DNA of 64,000 nucleotides from positions 2,506 to 66,505 of the forward strand of contig BQKZ01000469.1 of the NCBI GenBank assembly GCA_036244855.1. The letters run 5' to 3'. This DNA comes from Temnopleurus reevesii (lineage: Eukaryota > Echinodermata > Echinoidea > Temnopleuroida > Temnopleuridae). The notes beneath the pieces were generated by a model, which saw nothing but the letters and a program-made list of their open reading frames with translations, was not told where the DNA came from and made no database searches. Positions 35,835-49,100 of the stretch are shown here, piece by piece. The position numbers and the translations under genes were made by a program. Within the stretch, counting starts at the first letter, position 1. Every line of letters starts with the position of its first letter.

Positions 35835-38615
35835 TGATATACTAACTTTGTACAGCACTCAAGAAATTTGTGTGCAAAGCCTAGGTTATGGGGATGCTTA
35901 GGTGTTCACTGTTCTTCCTCACAGTGGTCATCAGCTAATCTTGTATTTACATTTTTTTTTTCAATTAAATGGTCAAAGCCAAATACCCAATTGTTAAAAA
36001 ATTAGCTGCATGATATGTATCAAACTGCCATACTCCTTCATCAAATGTCCCATTTTTTTGGAGGGGAGGGGAAGATTTGACAAATTCATTTACTAAATAC
36101 ATAATTTTGATCTACCGGTATAAGGTTTTTTATTGGAAGATTGTTTCTGGCTGATGATCTTCCCATAAGGATAAGTTTTATTTTATTGTGCTAAGTTTTC
36201 TGCTGCTTGTAATGCATGACAATATTCTTGACTTTAGGATAGTGTCTTTGAGATTCATTCATGGCAATTTTGTTTTATGTTGCATATTTTGGGGGTTTAG
36301 TGTCCAAATATAATGTCTGTGCTGAACTGTTTTTAGAAAAGTAAAACAAAAATTGTGCAGTTACTCCCAAAATGAATGGTTTTATTTACTTGTTTCAAGT
36401 CTTAATTTGAAAGAATTTGCTATAATACAGCTTAATTATTGTGTTTTTATCTCCTGCATTACATGAAGTATATACAAAGTTTTCCTCTTTTAGTTTTGAC
36501 GCCCATTTTATTTTGCGAGTTGTAGCGAAAGGTACATATGATTGTTTTATTGTGTTCTGAACTTTACTCTCTTTTTTTTAGTATGAATTTTTAACATAAT
36601 TATATACTTCAATATCAGTTAGATGTTACAGTTTCTTAGTAATTTTTTTATTGGTATGGTATGGTATGAAAATTCTACCAATGTTTTTTTTTCTCATGTT
36701 CTTTGCGTAGATTAGTTTTTATTCAATGTGGATTATTGTGTATTATTATATCTTCATATTGCTTTCAAAAATCATAGTGGTAGCCTAATTATCAAGTACA
36801 TTTTTTTGGGAAAAGTAAAACCCATTTTCTTTTTCTTTTATTATTTTAACCAAGATAACATTTCAACATTTTTTTGCTCTTTTTTTGTGATTCATTATAT
36901 TTTCATGAATTTGTTCTCTTTGAAAGTAATGTATAGAGTACTCAGAATTGTACCCAGAACACAATATTACATCAGTCTTCTGGAAAAGAAATGTCATTTT
37001 GACAAAATACTTCCATTCATCGAACTAGAGAACGACAATTTGTGAGATTTATTATTGTTACTCATGCAATTGTATGAACACCAAATGTACTTAAAATATT
37101 ACGCTAACATCACTGTTATCAACAAACTAGTTGAACATGCACAGCTAATTGAAATGTAGAGAATATAAATAGAATGAAGGGACTTGCCAGAAACTGACAT
37201 TGCAAAAGCTTTCGAGACCTCCCAACGGAAAATTCTTGGTAAGTCATTCCAGAAGTAAATGCACAGCAAAGCAAGATAATTCAATTGCTGTTGAAGACAC
37301 AAAAACGAAACTCCAATTTGGTCTTTTTTTCAAAAAAAATTATACAAAGATTTGGGTTCAAGTGTCATATGAAAAAAGCATTTAAATGGACAATGTAGTT
37401 TCTATATGATAAATAAACATTTGACACTGTTAGGTTTACTAGTAAGGTCACAATTTCATTAAAAATTTGATACCTCAATATGTACAAATGGTCCTCGGGG
37501 GGCTTGGGGTTCATAAATCTCAACCTACAGACAAATCATGGTCCCCATAGTCATGGCAAATCGGGGGAAAGGCAGGGAAATTGGGGAAAATTATTGAAAA
37601 GGCGGGGAATTCTGTTGAATTTTGGGTGTTCATGAAACGATAATGGTACCCTTATTATGAAACACCCCATTTTCTACTAAAAATGATAGGAATACATATC
37701 ATGATTAAAATAATGGTTGGCTCGAATGGTAGACAAAGGCCATCATAATGTGTGTGATTTTGGATACTCTGTCAGACAGGAAGCTATTGGAAGTAGCAAG
37801 TTGGTCATGAAAAAGTCATGAAATTCTGTTTTCAAATTTCTCTGGGAATCCTGATAAATGCATCCTTTCACTGGGAGCATATGTCAATATTATCAGTACT
37901 GTTAGCAAGCATGTTTCAAACAAATTCATTTAGTGATGTAGTAACAAAAAAGTTGTGTTCAAATTGGAGATGTCTGTAATATGAAGCCAAACTTTGTCGC
38001 CAAAATCAAGTCTAAATTTGTTGTTTTAGAAAATGTTCTCTGAGATTCGTTGAAGAAAGCCTTGAATTCATATTGTGTTTTCTTCAGATAAAGAAGCAGC
38101 GTCAAGACCAAGCAAGATTTATTTGTCTTGTGAATGAATTTTATTGAGATGGTATTCACTCTTGCCCCGGATTAGTCTATTCTTTCTGTCTGGTATAACA
38201 ATATGAAAAATGAAACCTCAATTTTTGTGAGGTAAATATCACCGTGACGATGTGTTTACCAGAAGTGTCTTGCTTGAGATGAGACAAGATGTCTTGCTTT
38301 GAGGCGAGACAAGATAGAGGCTTTGTGAAAGAATATTTTTTATATAGAAAAAATTGATGAGAATTTAATGAATGATTTGATTGTATCAATATTACATAAA
38401 TTATGTAAAAAAGTATCATGTACAGTGGTCGCATAAAGCACTTGATGTAACTAGCTATGGTAACCATATCTATTACAATGCAAATAAATGTTTAATGTTC
38501 ATAGAACATCAATGGCCTGTTTTACCAAGTGTGTTATTTCAGTTCGCTGAATTGACTAATGTTCTCAAAGTTATTCAATGATACCTTATATATTTATCAA
38601 AGGGATCCTGTTATC

Positions 38616-39041
38616 AATTCTCCCTATCGCATATAGCCGATATCCCCTTGTGATATCGATATCACGCACTTTGGCTTTGGCACGCTCACTTCCGGGATCC
38701 ATCTTGATTTCACTGTATACTATCTACGAAATTTCAATCCATGTGTATTTGGCGTAATTTCTTTGTTTTGCGTCGGAAGCCCAGCATTGGGCCACTTCGC
38801 AAAAGAAACCCATATAACAAATAAATGCAGATATGAAAAAAAAAAAATGATGCTTTTATTCGCAAAAATCTATGAAAAAATATGACACTACAAGCCGCTG
38901 ACGAAATATACCGTAGAAAGCCTATAGACTTTTAAAAACGCGCAAATGTTACCGGAAGTACCTGTGCCAAGAATCTGGGCCAAAATAATTAGTGCGCTGC
39001 AGGCGTTCAGATTCGGAGAGATATATGCGATAGGGAGAATT
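38616..39041. mobile_element. ~425-bp TIR element with AATTCTCCCTATCGCATAT ends
   Basis: The left end AATTCTCCCTATCGCATAT pairs with the right end ATATGCGATAGGGAGAATT. Inner arms also pair partly (CTTCCGG ... CCGGAAG). No coding frame. Confidence 0.75.
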
Positions 39042-39537
39042 AAATGACTAGTCGAACCTTTCCAAGTGGAATAAACAAGTTAAATAAAGGCAAAATAATT
39101 GTTTGGGAATCTCTCGTGGAAGTCAAATTTCCTTTAGGTCTTTATTTTTAGATTCCAATAATTTTGACTTTGGCAGAGTGAACTGCTTTTCACCTAAAAA
39201 TTTTCTTGAAATCCATCAAATTCGATGTAAAGTAATTGTCGGGATAAGGCAAGAATTATTATGTAACCAATACAATAAACATTTTATTGATAACAGGGTC
39301 TATTTAAATATTTTGCAGAAAATTTAATACAATATTTAACGGTTCATAACTTTACCAAAATTCAATAAATTTTAGACATTTCCACATCTTAGCGAGTTAT
39401 TTTCATGTTTTGACAGATTATTGTCCTCTATTCAGGGTCGCATAATTCAAGAAAATACAATGTAGAACCCTAGTGAGAATTTCAGCTTATACAGTGTTAG
39501 AAACTGGAAAAGCCATGCTGTCTTTGGAATCTTGTCC

Positions 39538-40213
39538 TGGGATGGTATTCTGAAATCGTTCTTATCTTTCTTCCTCAGTGTTTTCTTATCTCTGTGAGTT
39601 AGGAACGCGCTAAAATCCTGAAAATTCTGAAAATCTACTTTACGCGATCTTTTCTCTTGCAGGACCGCCCTTTTCTATCTTCGACCACGCCCATTTTTAT
39701 CCCTTGACGAAGCATGTCAACAGTCATAAGGAAATCATCCAATAGCAATGTCTCTTACATCTCCGCCAATGTTAAGTTTTGCCCTCGTGCGTAATTGAAG
39801 TATTACGCGCTGCAATTGCGCTACGCGCTATTCCGAGTCTAATTTTACGAGGAAATTTTCATTGAATTTCATCTCTTGTCGAGCTTATTTTACTCAGTTG
39901 TTAAGAAGCAAGTTCAAAACTATGTGAGATAAAATAGCACCAACCCTATCATAAAAATCTTCTCAAACACGCAGAAAGATAAAAACAAATTTAAGATAAG
40001 AAGATTTTCAGAATACATACTAAATCATAGGGCGCATATGTAGATCAGTATTATGCGCTTAATCTTGTGGGCGGGGTCATGTGGGAAGAAGTTAAGATGA
40101 AAGTTAGGAAGAAAGTTAAGAAGAAAGATAGGAACATTTCCAGAATACCGTATTAGGAAAGTAATGTAGATGAGAGCGAATTTGAGATAAGAACAATTTC
40201 AGAATACGGCCCC
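39538..40213. mobile_element. ~675-bp TIR element with GTATTCTGAAAT ends
   Basis: GGTATTCTGAAATCGTTCTT on the left pairs with AAGAACAATTTCAGAATAC on the right. Internal copies of the same motif (TTTCAGAATACATAC, TTCCAGAATACCG) suggest a palindromic interior. No transposase frame. Confidence 0.65.
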
Positions 40214-41037
40214 TGGTTATTTGGGAATTCCAATTTAAATGAGGTTAGGAAACTCGAATATAAGAGGCAAGGATCAACAAAAAGTATCGTGTTTTCTGAA
40301 TTTTCAAGTGATTTATTCATATACTCAATCTTACAACCTGTCATGTTTCATAATAATAATTCACATTTCTAAAGCACCCTTTTTGAGATTCAAAGTGCAT
40401 TTTATTGGCAGCTTGGAGGGTTATGAATTCCCATGTAGTTTTATTGAACTGTCATATGACTGCTGCATTGACATACAATGCCCTGACAAAGTAACAAGTA
40501 TACAGACATAATACCGAAATGCATATTAATTCTATGCCACTGTTTCATTGTGATGGTAGCTATGATGGTTTAGACAGTCCTACTTTTTATGTCAGTTCAT
40601 ATAAAGACTAAGGATTTGATAGATAAAAAAATTAGGTTGTTATTCTGATACTTAAAGGTATTGACCTTCCATAATCTGTTTAATCCTCTCCCGAAAAAGC
40701 TATATTTGAAGAAAATTTGTCACAAAATAATTAAAATGGTACAAAGAAATCATATTCATTTGTCTCACAATAAATAAGTTACACACGCTTCTGTAGTTAC
40801 ACAGTAACCGAGACTTGAGTCGTAATGTTGTTGGTTTTTATTCCAACCTTAACATTTATGTCCTTCAGTGGAAAATAGATGCACACCATAAGAAAATATT
40901 CCTTGCAATGTCTGAATAACACTACATGGCCTGGCAATTGTGATCAAGGTTATTATGGTATCTTGCATTAAACACCATTTTTGCATGACATTAGACTCGC
41001 ATAATTCTCCTCATCAAGGTGAACACATGCCTGATAC

Positions 41038-41370
41038 TAGAGAAATCTGTGAGCATCCACACTGTGGCATTTGAATACTCCTCTCAACGACAGACAAGAT
41101 TGCCACTGCGACACTGATGTATGTGGTCTTTAGATGTCCTGAATTAAAAGTCTTTCCCAAAGATTATGATAATAATAGATGCAATTAATATAGCGCACGT
41201 ATCCATTCTGCTGGAGTGCTCAAGGCACTTTGCAATATTATTACCCTAGCTTTATCCCGGCAGCCACCAGCGCACTTGGCATTTCAAGAAATTAATTCTT
41301 GCCAGGTACCCATTTCCACCTGGGTTAAGTGCAGCAAATTGTGTATGAATTTCTTGCCGAAGGAAATTAA
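41038..41370. repeat. Left copy of a duplicated block flanking a single N
   Basis: TAGAGAAATCTGTGAGCATC through GCCGAAGGAAATTAA is repeated at 41645-41986 with few differences. The left copy carries the TTAA MITE; the right copy shows the empty site. The N at 41644 and the restart of identical sequence point to two haplotypes joined in tandem. Confidence 0.75.
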
Positions 41371-41643
41371 CCCTTTGAACCCTGACTTATTTTCATATTT
41401 CGTGGGCTATACCCCAAGTTATTTTACGTGTTGGACATTCTTGACTTATGTCAAAAATTTGAACAAATCAATTCTTTGGTAATTTTTTTTTAATCTTTAA
41501 TCACATAAATTCTGTATTTGTCTACTATAAAAGTGTATTCAGCACAGAATAAAATAATGATTAAAAGGGAATGTGCTGACAAATAAAATGAATAGTGAAT
41601 TTTACTTTCTTGGCATGGCCTGAAAACCGGCCATTAGGGTTCA
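41371..41643. mobile_element. piggyBac-type MITE copy 2 (right end lost at N)
   Basis: It starts with CCCTTTGAACCCT directly after TTAA (41367-41370) and is the inverted counterpart of 13165-13440. It is cut off by the N at 41644 inside the right terminal repeat. The uninterrupted target is visible at 41983-41986. Confidence 0.8.
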
Positions 41644-41774
41644 NTAGAGAAATCTGTGAGCATCCACACTGTGGCATTTGAATACTCCTCTCAACGACAG
41701 ACAAGATTGCCACTGCGACACTAATGTATGTGGTCTTTAGATGTCCTGAATTAAAAGTCTTTCCCAAAGATTAT

Positions 41775-42062
41775 GATAATAATAATGATAATAGATGCAA
41801 TTAATATAGTGCACGTATCCATTCTGCTGGAGTGCTCAAGGCACTTTGCAATATTATTACCCTAGCTTTATCCTGGCAGCCACCAGCGCACTTGGCATTT
41901 CGAGAAATTAATTCTTGCCAGGTACCCATTTCCACCTGGGTTAAGTGCAGCAAATTGTGTATGAATTTCTTGCCGAAGGAAATTAACGCCATGGGTGGTA
42001 ATCGAACCGGCGACCCTCTAGTTGAAAGGCGAGAGTCAAAACCACTACACTACAACGCTGCT
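41775..42062 (-). mobile_element. tRNA-derived SINE
   Basis: Read on the minus strand, the head at about 42062-41988 has an A-box-like TAGTGTAGTGG and a B box GGTTCGATTAC at tRNA spacing. A ~200-bp body follows, ending in an ATT/ATC simple repeat. It starts about 35 bp beyond the METTL17 stop codon. The partial copy at 41163-41370 has the same body. It is not a functional tRNA: no acceptor stem can be closed. Confidence 0.7.
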
Positions 42063-42096
42063 AATAGGATTAAATGTCCAATCTACAGAACACGTC

Positions 42097-45000
42097 TCAG
42101 CTTTCACCATCGGTAGAGGCACATTCATCCTGTGTCACTGGTAACAAATCACCCCATTTGGTATACCGGGCACATCCGTAGAGGTCTCTGTAGGAATAGA
42201 GAACAGTCAACATAGAAAAGATTAAAGATACACTAGGTAAAGTAAGCTTTACTAATAGATGCAAATTTGCCATGGCGACAAGCTATTTAGAGCCACTGAT
42301 TTCCGACAGTCAAATTCAAAAGCAGGTAAAGATATTTGGAATATTTATATGGAAGCAAATTCATGTGCGCCTATGTACACAAGGGTTGTTCTTGACAAGA
42401 GGCTTGCCCAACATAGCAGCAAGTGAGGTATGCAGACCGGATTCCAGATATTATAGTCGAATTGTGGCTTAGCGGTTTAAGGAATACCACATTACGGCGT
42501 TCATCATCCAGAAACATACATTAATTTGAATATATTAGTAAACTGGCCTATTGGTCAAGAGATTTCATGACCTGGCATAAAGACAGAGGACTGCTGAATG
42601 GACTAAACTGGGAAGATCACATTGAAACAAGTGCGAGGGAATAGAACAGTTTACAAATAGATTCAAATTTACGCCCATTTCTTGCCAACAAACATGGTTA
42701 CTTGGTATTTCTTAAAGCGTTTTGCAACAACAATTGAACTCCAGCATGTATACATTGCTTATTGCAATGTTGTGAAAGCCTTGTACAAGCTTTCTGGTAG
42801 TCAATAACAACTTTTGTGTTCAGAGAGTGCATGAGATTTATATATATTAATAAACTCGCCTGGTAAGATACAATTGAATTGTGTGTGAAAATATATTTTT
42901 TCATGTATATTTCAACTTCTTTGTCTCATAGGCCCGTATTGCGATAGCGAGGTTTAAGTGAACCCTGGTCTAAATCTCTGGTTTAAGTATGGGTAGCCAA
43001 AAGCGCCAACACTTTTTTTACAATGTATAATTTTTATGTTAACTGCTCTCTTTTCCCATACCTTAAAAATGTAGAACACTATTGAAGTTTTTATTCCAAG
43101 ACAGTTTTAAATAATATGAGTGCCAAATTTGCTGGTAAATTAAACATCGACTATTATAGATTAAAACCTCTTTTGGCTCTCCATACTTAAACCACAGATT
43201 TAGACCAGGGTTAACTTAAACCTCGCTATCGGAATACGGGCCATAGAGTTTGTATACCAGGTTATGAATATGGTTGAGTTGAAATATATAAGAATACAAT
43301 CAATAAAGTAATACTATGAGATTACTTAATCGTACTTAATTCGTACAACATTGTCATTTTCAGAATATTCTGTAGTATATATATATTTTTTTCATTTGGG
43401 AGTAAGACTTCAAAGGGAAAGAAAAGCAAAAAATCCTTAGAAACGACAATTCGAGTTGAATATCACATGCATGAATATGAATTTCCTGCAATCTTTTTGT
43501 TGTGAAAAGGAATAAAAAAAAAAATCATATTGGGCCATTTTCAAGGGGTCAGTGGTGCGAGACCGTAGCAAAACTAATCAGCCTAATTTTACTGGATTTC
43601 CACCATATTGATCTCTACATCACACTCAGTTGCCCTGCTTGGTCTCTGTGAAGATGGCTTCCCCTAGAGAACAATCATTGTGGCAGAGACGCCAGATCAC
43701 ATTACGAGACTTTACTAAAAATTGAAGTACACCAAAATATCAGCTTTTACAGTAGATGTCATTTGATTTACTACAATCGTTTTATTGAGAGAAACGAAAG
43801 GGGTCACTTGGTGGGGAACCGTAACCAAACTAAATCTTATTAGTCTTGTTATAGGTTTCCACCATATCTATCTCTACATCACACTCACTTGCTATGCTTG
43901 GCCTTAGTGAAGACGGCTTCCCCTAGCGAGCCATTGTTGCGGCAGAGACGACAGATCACATGACGAGACTTGTTCAGCACCGGCCTCACAACCCTTGGCC
44001 AATCTGATACAAAAGAAATCAATTATGTGCGTAACTAGCAAATTTATTCGCTGTAAAAGTGAACGAAAAAAAAATCATTGAGATTGCACACTATTAAGGA
44101 AAAAATTATTGCAATATGTACTTTATCAAAATTCTTGAGTATTTAATTGTGAAATTAAAATGAGTAAGAAAGTTTGAGAGTTTACAAGATTTTACTGAAA
44201 ATATTTGACCATATGAATCACATGGCAAATGATTCAAGTGATTTCTAAAGATCCATGCACTTCTCATTCACTGACACAATGGGTCCAAATGATTTCTATT
44301 AAACTATTTCAGAACCAAGTAAAACAAAATTTGGTTGACCTCTGCCAATCGACCCTAACAGGGTTTTCATTTGTTATGACTTACTCTGTTCACTGGATCT
44401 AGATCCCTTCTTGAGTATCATGTATGTGAATCTCTCTTTGTATACATTTGATGACCTCTTTCCAATAAACTGAGTGAGCGGGTGATACATTTGCTCAAAG
44501 TTACACGGTATACCGCTACCTTCTTGAAGTCTAGGACATGGCAGGTCATGAGGGCACTGTAGGAAAATGACAAATGTTTCATAACAAATTAAGAAATCAG
44601 GATTGTGTATCATTCTATGTATACTCTGGATGATCTCTTCCCTGTGCACGAAATGAGGGCGCGATCAGGGTTCCCACGGAAGTTTGAAAACAGAATCATA
44701 TGATGTTCTGATGGCCTCCACCTCCCCTCACAAGATCCATGACTTTTCACACATTTTCCAAATTCCCTTACTTTTCATGTGATACATTAGCTCAAGTAAA
44801 GAACTCTTTAACTTAGTAGGTCATAAGAGCACTGCAAAATAATGAAAAAATTAATAAAAATAATGATATAAATAATGATGAGTCTTTACTTTTTCATAGG
44901 GTAGCTGCCTCTGTTATAACACCCTGTAATTTCATAGCAGCAGGGTAGGCTCTGCAATAACATGTAAAGTACAATATGGATGAATATCTAGCTGAAAAAT

Positions 45001-46116
45001 ATTGGCGCCATGGGCGAGATTCAAACCTCGACTCTCTGGCAAAAAAAGCCGTTGCCTCCACATCATTAAGAGATATATTGCACAAAGTGGGGGCAAAAAT
45101 GTTGATGGCTTTTTTAATGTCATTCAAACAATAGTTAAAAAGCGTTACCAGCAATTATGGTTGTCTAATGTAATGTAAATCTTGCCTCAATTATTGAATG
45201 TAAGATATTAGTACATAATTATAACACTAAAAATCCTGACAACTATTACATTGAAGTTTGTAAAAACACATCATCATCCTTCTCATTTAAATATAAAGGT
45301 CCAAGTATATGGAACTCTCTTCCACCGGATATAAAACAGGCATTATCTTTGAATTCTTTTAAATCCAAACTCAAACAATCTTTTTTAGCTCATTTTGATT
45401 AATTAATATCCCTTTCAAAATTTATAAATTAAATTTTCAGTACAAGTTTTGATATTCAGAATAGCTGGGGCTGCCCCGACAGAGCCACTTTGGTTTTATA
45501 GCAGTTCCCATTTCATTTTAGTTATTAATGTTATTTACGTACTGCATATGTTGTCCCCCTATCTTTCATCCTACTTTTTTCCTCTTCAATTTACTGTCTT
45601 GTTGATTGTTTATATGTATTTTATTGTACTTATTTTGTTTATGTGTTGTATTTTAACGAAATTGAATAAACGCATTTGAATTAAATTGAATTAATATTTT
45701 AGATAAAGATGGGTGAAATGCCCTGTTCGACTGATTAAGCGAAGTATAAAATACTTACAGGTGCAAACACGTGCCCTCGTTGCAGATCAAGCTCAGGTTT
45801 CAGTCTGTCATCAAATTGGTTTTCAGGTTCCTCTGTAATGGTATCTTCATTCTGATTCTGACTCTCCTGAGCAAATGAGGGTGATAAAATAAACAAATTG
45901 ATTCATGAAATATCATCACACATTAAAATTCAATCCTTTTCATTACCATTATCATCATCCTCATCACCCTCAACATCATCATCCTCATTACCACCATTCT
46001 CATCCTTCCTCATGATCATGATCATGATCATCAATACCATCATCACCACCACCACCACCATCCTCATGATCATCAATATCACCACCTCCACCAATTAATA
46101 CCATCTCTATCATCAC

Positions 46117-46150
<34 letters not shown>

Positions 46151-49100
46151 TTCTTCTTCTTCGTCATCATCATCGTCATTAACACCATTCACACCATCAC
46201 TACCATCTTCATTACTATCATCACCACCACCATCTTCATCATCATCATCATCACCACTACCACCACCACCATCATCAACACCACCACATCATCACCATTA
46301 CTGCATCATCAAAACCACAACATCATCACCACCACTAAAACCATAACTGACAACACCACATCATCTTCATTATCATCACCACCACCACCACCATCCTCAT
46401 AATCTTTACCATAATCATCACCATCATAACTGACAACACCACATCATCTTCATTATCATCACCACCACCACCACCATCCTCATAATCTTTACCATCATCA
46501 TCACCAACACCAGCATCACCGCCAACACCAGCATCACCGCCATCACCAGCATCACCACATCATCACCACCACACCACCAACACCACCAACTTTACCACAT
46601 CATCACCACCATATCATCAACACTACCACCATCACCACAACATTATCATCACCACCACCACCGCCATCACTACCATCATCTTTACCATGAGAACTGCATC
46701 TCTTGCTTCCATCAAAGCCAGGTAGCTCTCGTAGCTGCCATTCTCTATCAGCACCATGTAATCATCAGTCAGTTTCCATAGCGACCGTACAGTGTTCACT
46801 CTGTCCTGGAACGATGGCAGTTCTAGCAGAGAGTACGCTGAGACTGTCATGCTGAATTTAGCCTGTGGGTAGAGAAAATTAATTTGGTTCATAGAAGGAA
46901 AACATCATTTTTTAGTATTGCTGTCAAAAAAATTACCAAGCATTTTTGTCAGAAAATCATAAAACAATCCAATTAGATACTAAATTCTTTTACTACCTTT
47001 CAAATATTAGATGTAAATGCACAAAAAATATGAGACTCATTTACAAAAACAGGGTTTCTCTACATTAATATAGCTTTAAATCCATGTTTTAACTATCTAT
47101 CTTGATATGGTGTTGGGGTGTGGGCAGGTGAGTGATTGAACCTGTGACTCAAAGTTGTACTCAAAATATAAGAGAGANGGCATTGCGTGCTACAGACTTT
47201 ATGAGGAGTGACCCCCAGGGATGCATCTCCCATCCACTCCCTATACTAAATAAAAGCCAGGAAAAAAACTGAAATATTAAACTGACCCTGAGTGATACTG
47301 GCATGAAGAACCGTTGGTAGACGTTTGGGATGTAGAGTGCATCCTTGCCTGGTTCAACCTGGAGCAATCTCTCAGCGAGTTGATGCATCGCCTTGGAAAC
47401 CTCTACCATGTAATGTTCTTTGATCGCATCACCCCATACACTGTGTGCTGCCCTGAAACCAAAATGTATTGTGAGATACAAATTGAACTATCGTGTGCAC
47501 TGTGTGCTATCATGAAATAAATTTAACATCACAAGATAATGATTTACCAAGTGAACCTTATACACCGTTAGCTTCCCCAAAACAATTAAAATCATGGGAT
47601 ACAGATTTGACAACCGTCTATATTGTATGCACTCCCCAGAAATAAGATTTATATCATCGAATCAAAATAAGACAATTAGATATAAAAATGAAAACAGTCA
47701 ATCATAACTTGGCTCCATAACATTTTATCTTTATTAAAAAAAACATTCTATATTCAATAGCAGAAAAATAAAAGAAATGCCTTAAATACAGTGTCTATTT
47801 GGGCTGATTAACCCTGTAGGCATTTTAAAGGCATCTTTTAAAAAGTGAAATGATTAATATTGACAATTAGATGACAATATATTTGCAATTCGAAAATCCC
47901 AAATTTCTTCCATTTTGACCAGATTGTTGAACGAATTATACATTACTCCAATGATCTGTAAGACAAGCCACTTGTACTTGAAAATAATAATTTTAATAAA
48001 ATGAAAAATTATAGAAGCTTCTTGAGAATAGTACTTGTGACTTACCAGGTGGTAGTACCAACTCCTGACCCAAAGTCAAGGATACTGGCCGGCTCAAACT
48101 TGGGATCTCCTCTTCTGATCTAAAATATAAACACGGTATTAATGCAATTAATAACTAAAATAACAATATGAGCATTCATTTAGCACTCTTACAGGTCACA
48201 GGACCCAATTTCATATTTCCTCATATATTTCTATTTGCTCAAAATTGTGAAAAAAAAATTAGCAGAGTGAGACTCAAAGTATTAGTAGTGACTTAATTGC
48301 ATCAAATCACAAAGAAATTTTCTTTCTTTGTTATGAATTATCAAATATTCATCATCATGGGCGGTCCTATCTTCGATAGGCGTTGGCAACTATGGTCCTC
48401 AACGTCTATCTAACATGCACAAATCTAAATAAATCAATCTTACTCATTCTCGTCCATCTGAACAGGTTATCCATAAAGCATCCATCATCCATCAAACATT
48501 GTGTATATTAAATCAATACATAATAAATGATTTGTAACATGCAATGAAACTATCCCATAATCGAGGGTAAAAATACACCCTTACCTCATTCAAAACTCTA
48601 CGTAACACAGCATAATTTGGAGTCATCCTTGAAAGCATATATTGCATGCTTTTGACATCGTCATATCTAGCATTTGAAAAGAACAATAAATTAATAAGAT
48701 GAATTTGATTTCTATTCATATCATCCATAAGTGAAAGTGCATACATTGTACAGGTAAAATTAGGATCAGATAGTGTGTAAATAATATGATTTATAAGACC
48801 TTTTGGTGATGAATACTTAATATGTCAATATTTAAAACATGTTCTAAAAATGATTACATGCCCCCTAAAAATCTTGAAGTACAATTTGAGATACCAAATT
48901 TGTATCTCAGAGAGAAATTAGCATAACTCTTATTAATCTGCTTGCCCATTTTATTGTGGAAATTGTGCAAAAAGATGATTAAACCAATTCACTTTTCTAA
49001 AAATACATTTATTCAAGTACAACAACAAATCACAAGAACATGATCTTCTAAAACAGGCTATCAAAAGTGGACTTTAACATATTTATGGAATGACACTATG

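Larger units (their letters stand above)
32277..42096. other. ~9.8-kb transposon-rich spacer between RRM gene 3 and METTL17
   Basis: I found no gene here. The named elements inside it are listed separately. A single N at 32880 separates two partly similar stretches (around GGACAAAGTAAACAA at 32736 and 32942), another possible contig join or a dispersed repeat, since a similar motif recurs near 62060. Confidence 0.5.

Noticed and set aside
41988..42062. tRNA gene
   Set aside because: A and B boxes are present, but the cloverleaf cannot be completed and the sequence continues into a SINE body found again nearby.
43885..44003. METTL17 ending at TGA 43885-43887 after AKHSK
   Set aside because: The following exon at 42187-42097 restores the conserved DLY-x-CAR...WGDLLP C-terminus in frame through the GTGAGT donor at the same place.
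46000..46188. Poly-Met frame (and its complement at 45898-46098)
   Set aside because: Translation of the CAT/CAC microsatellite.
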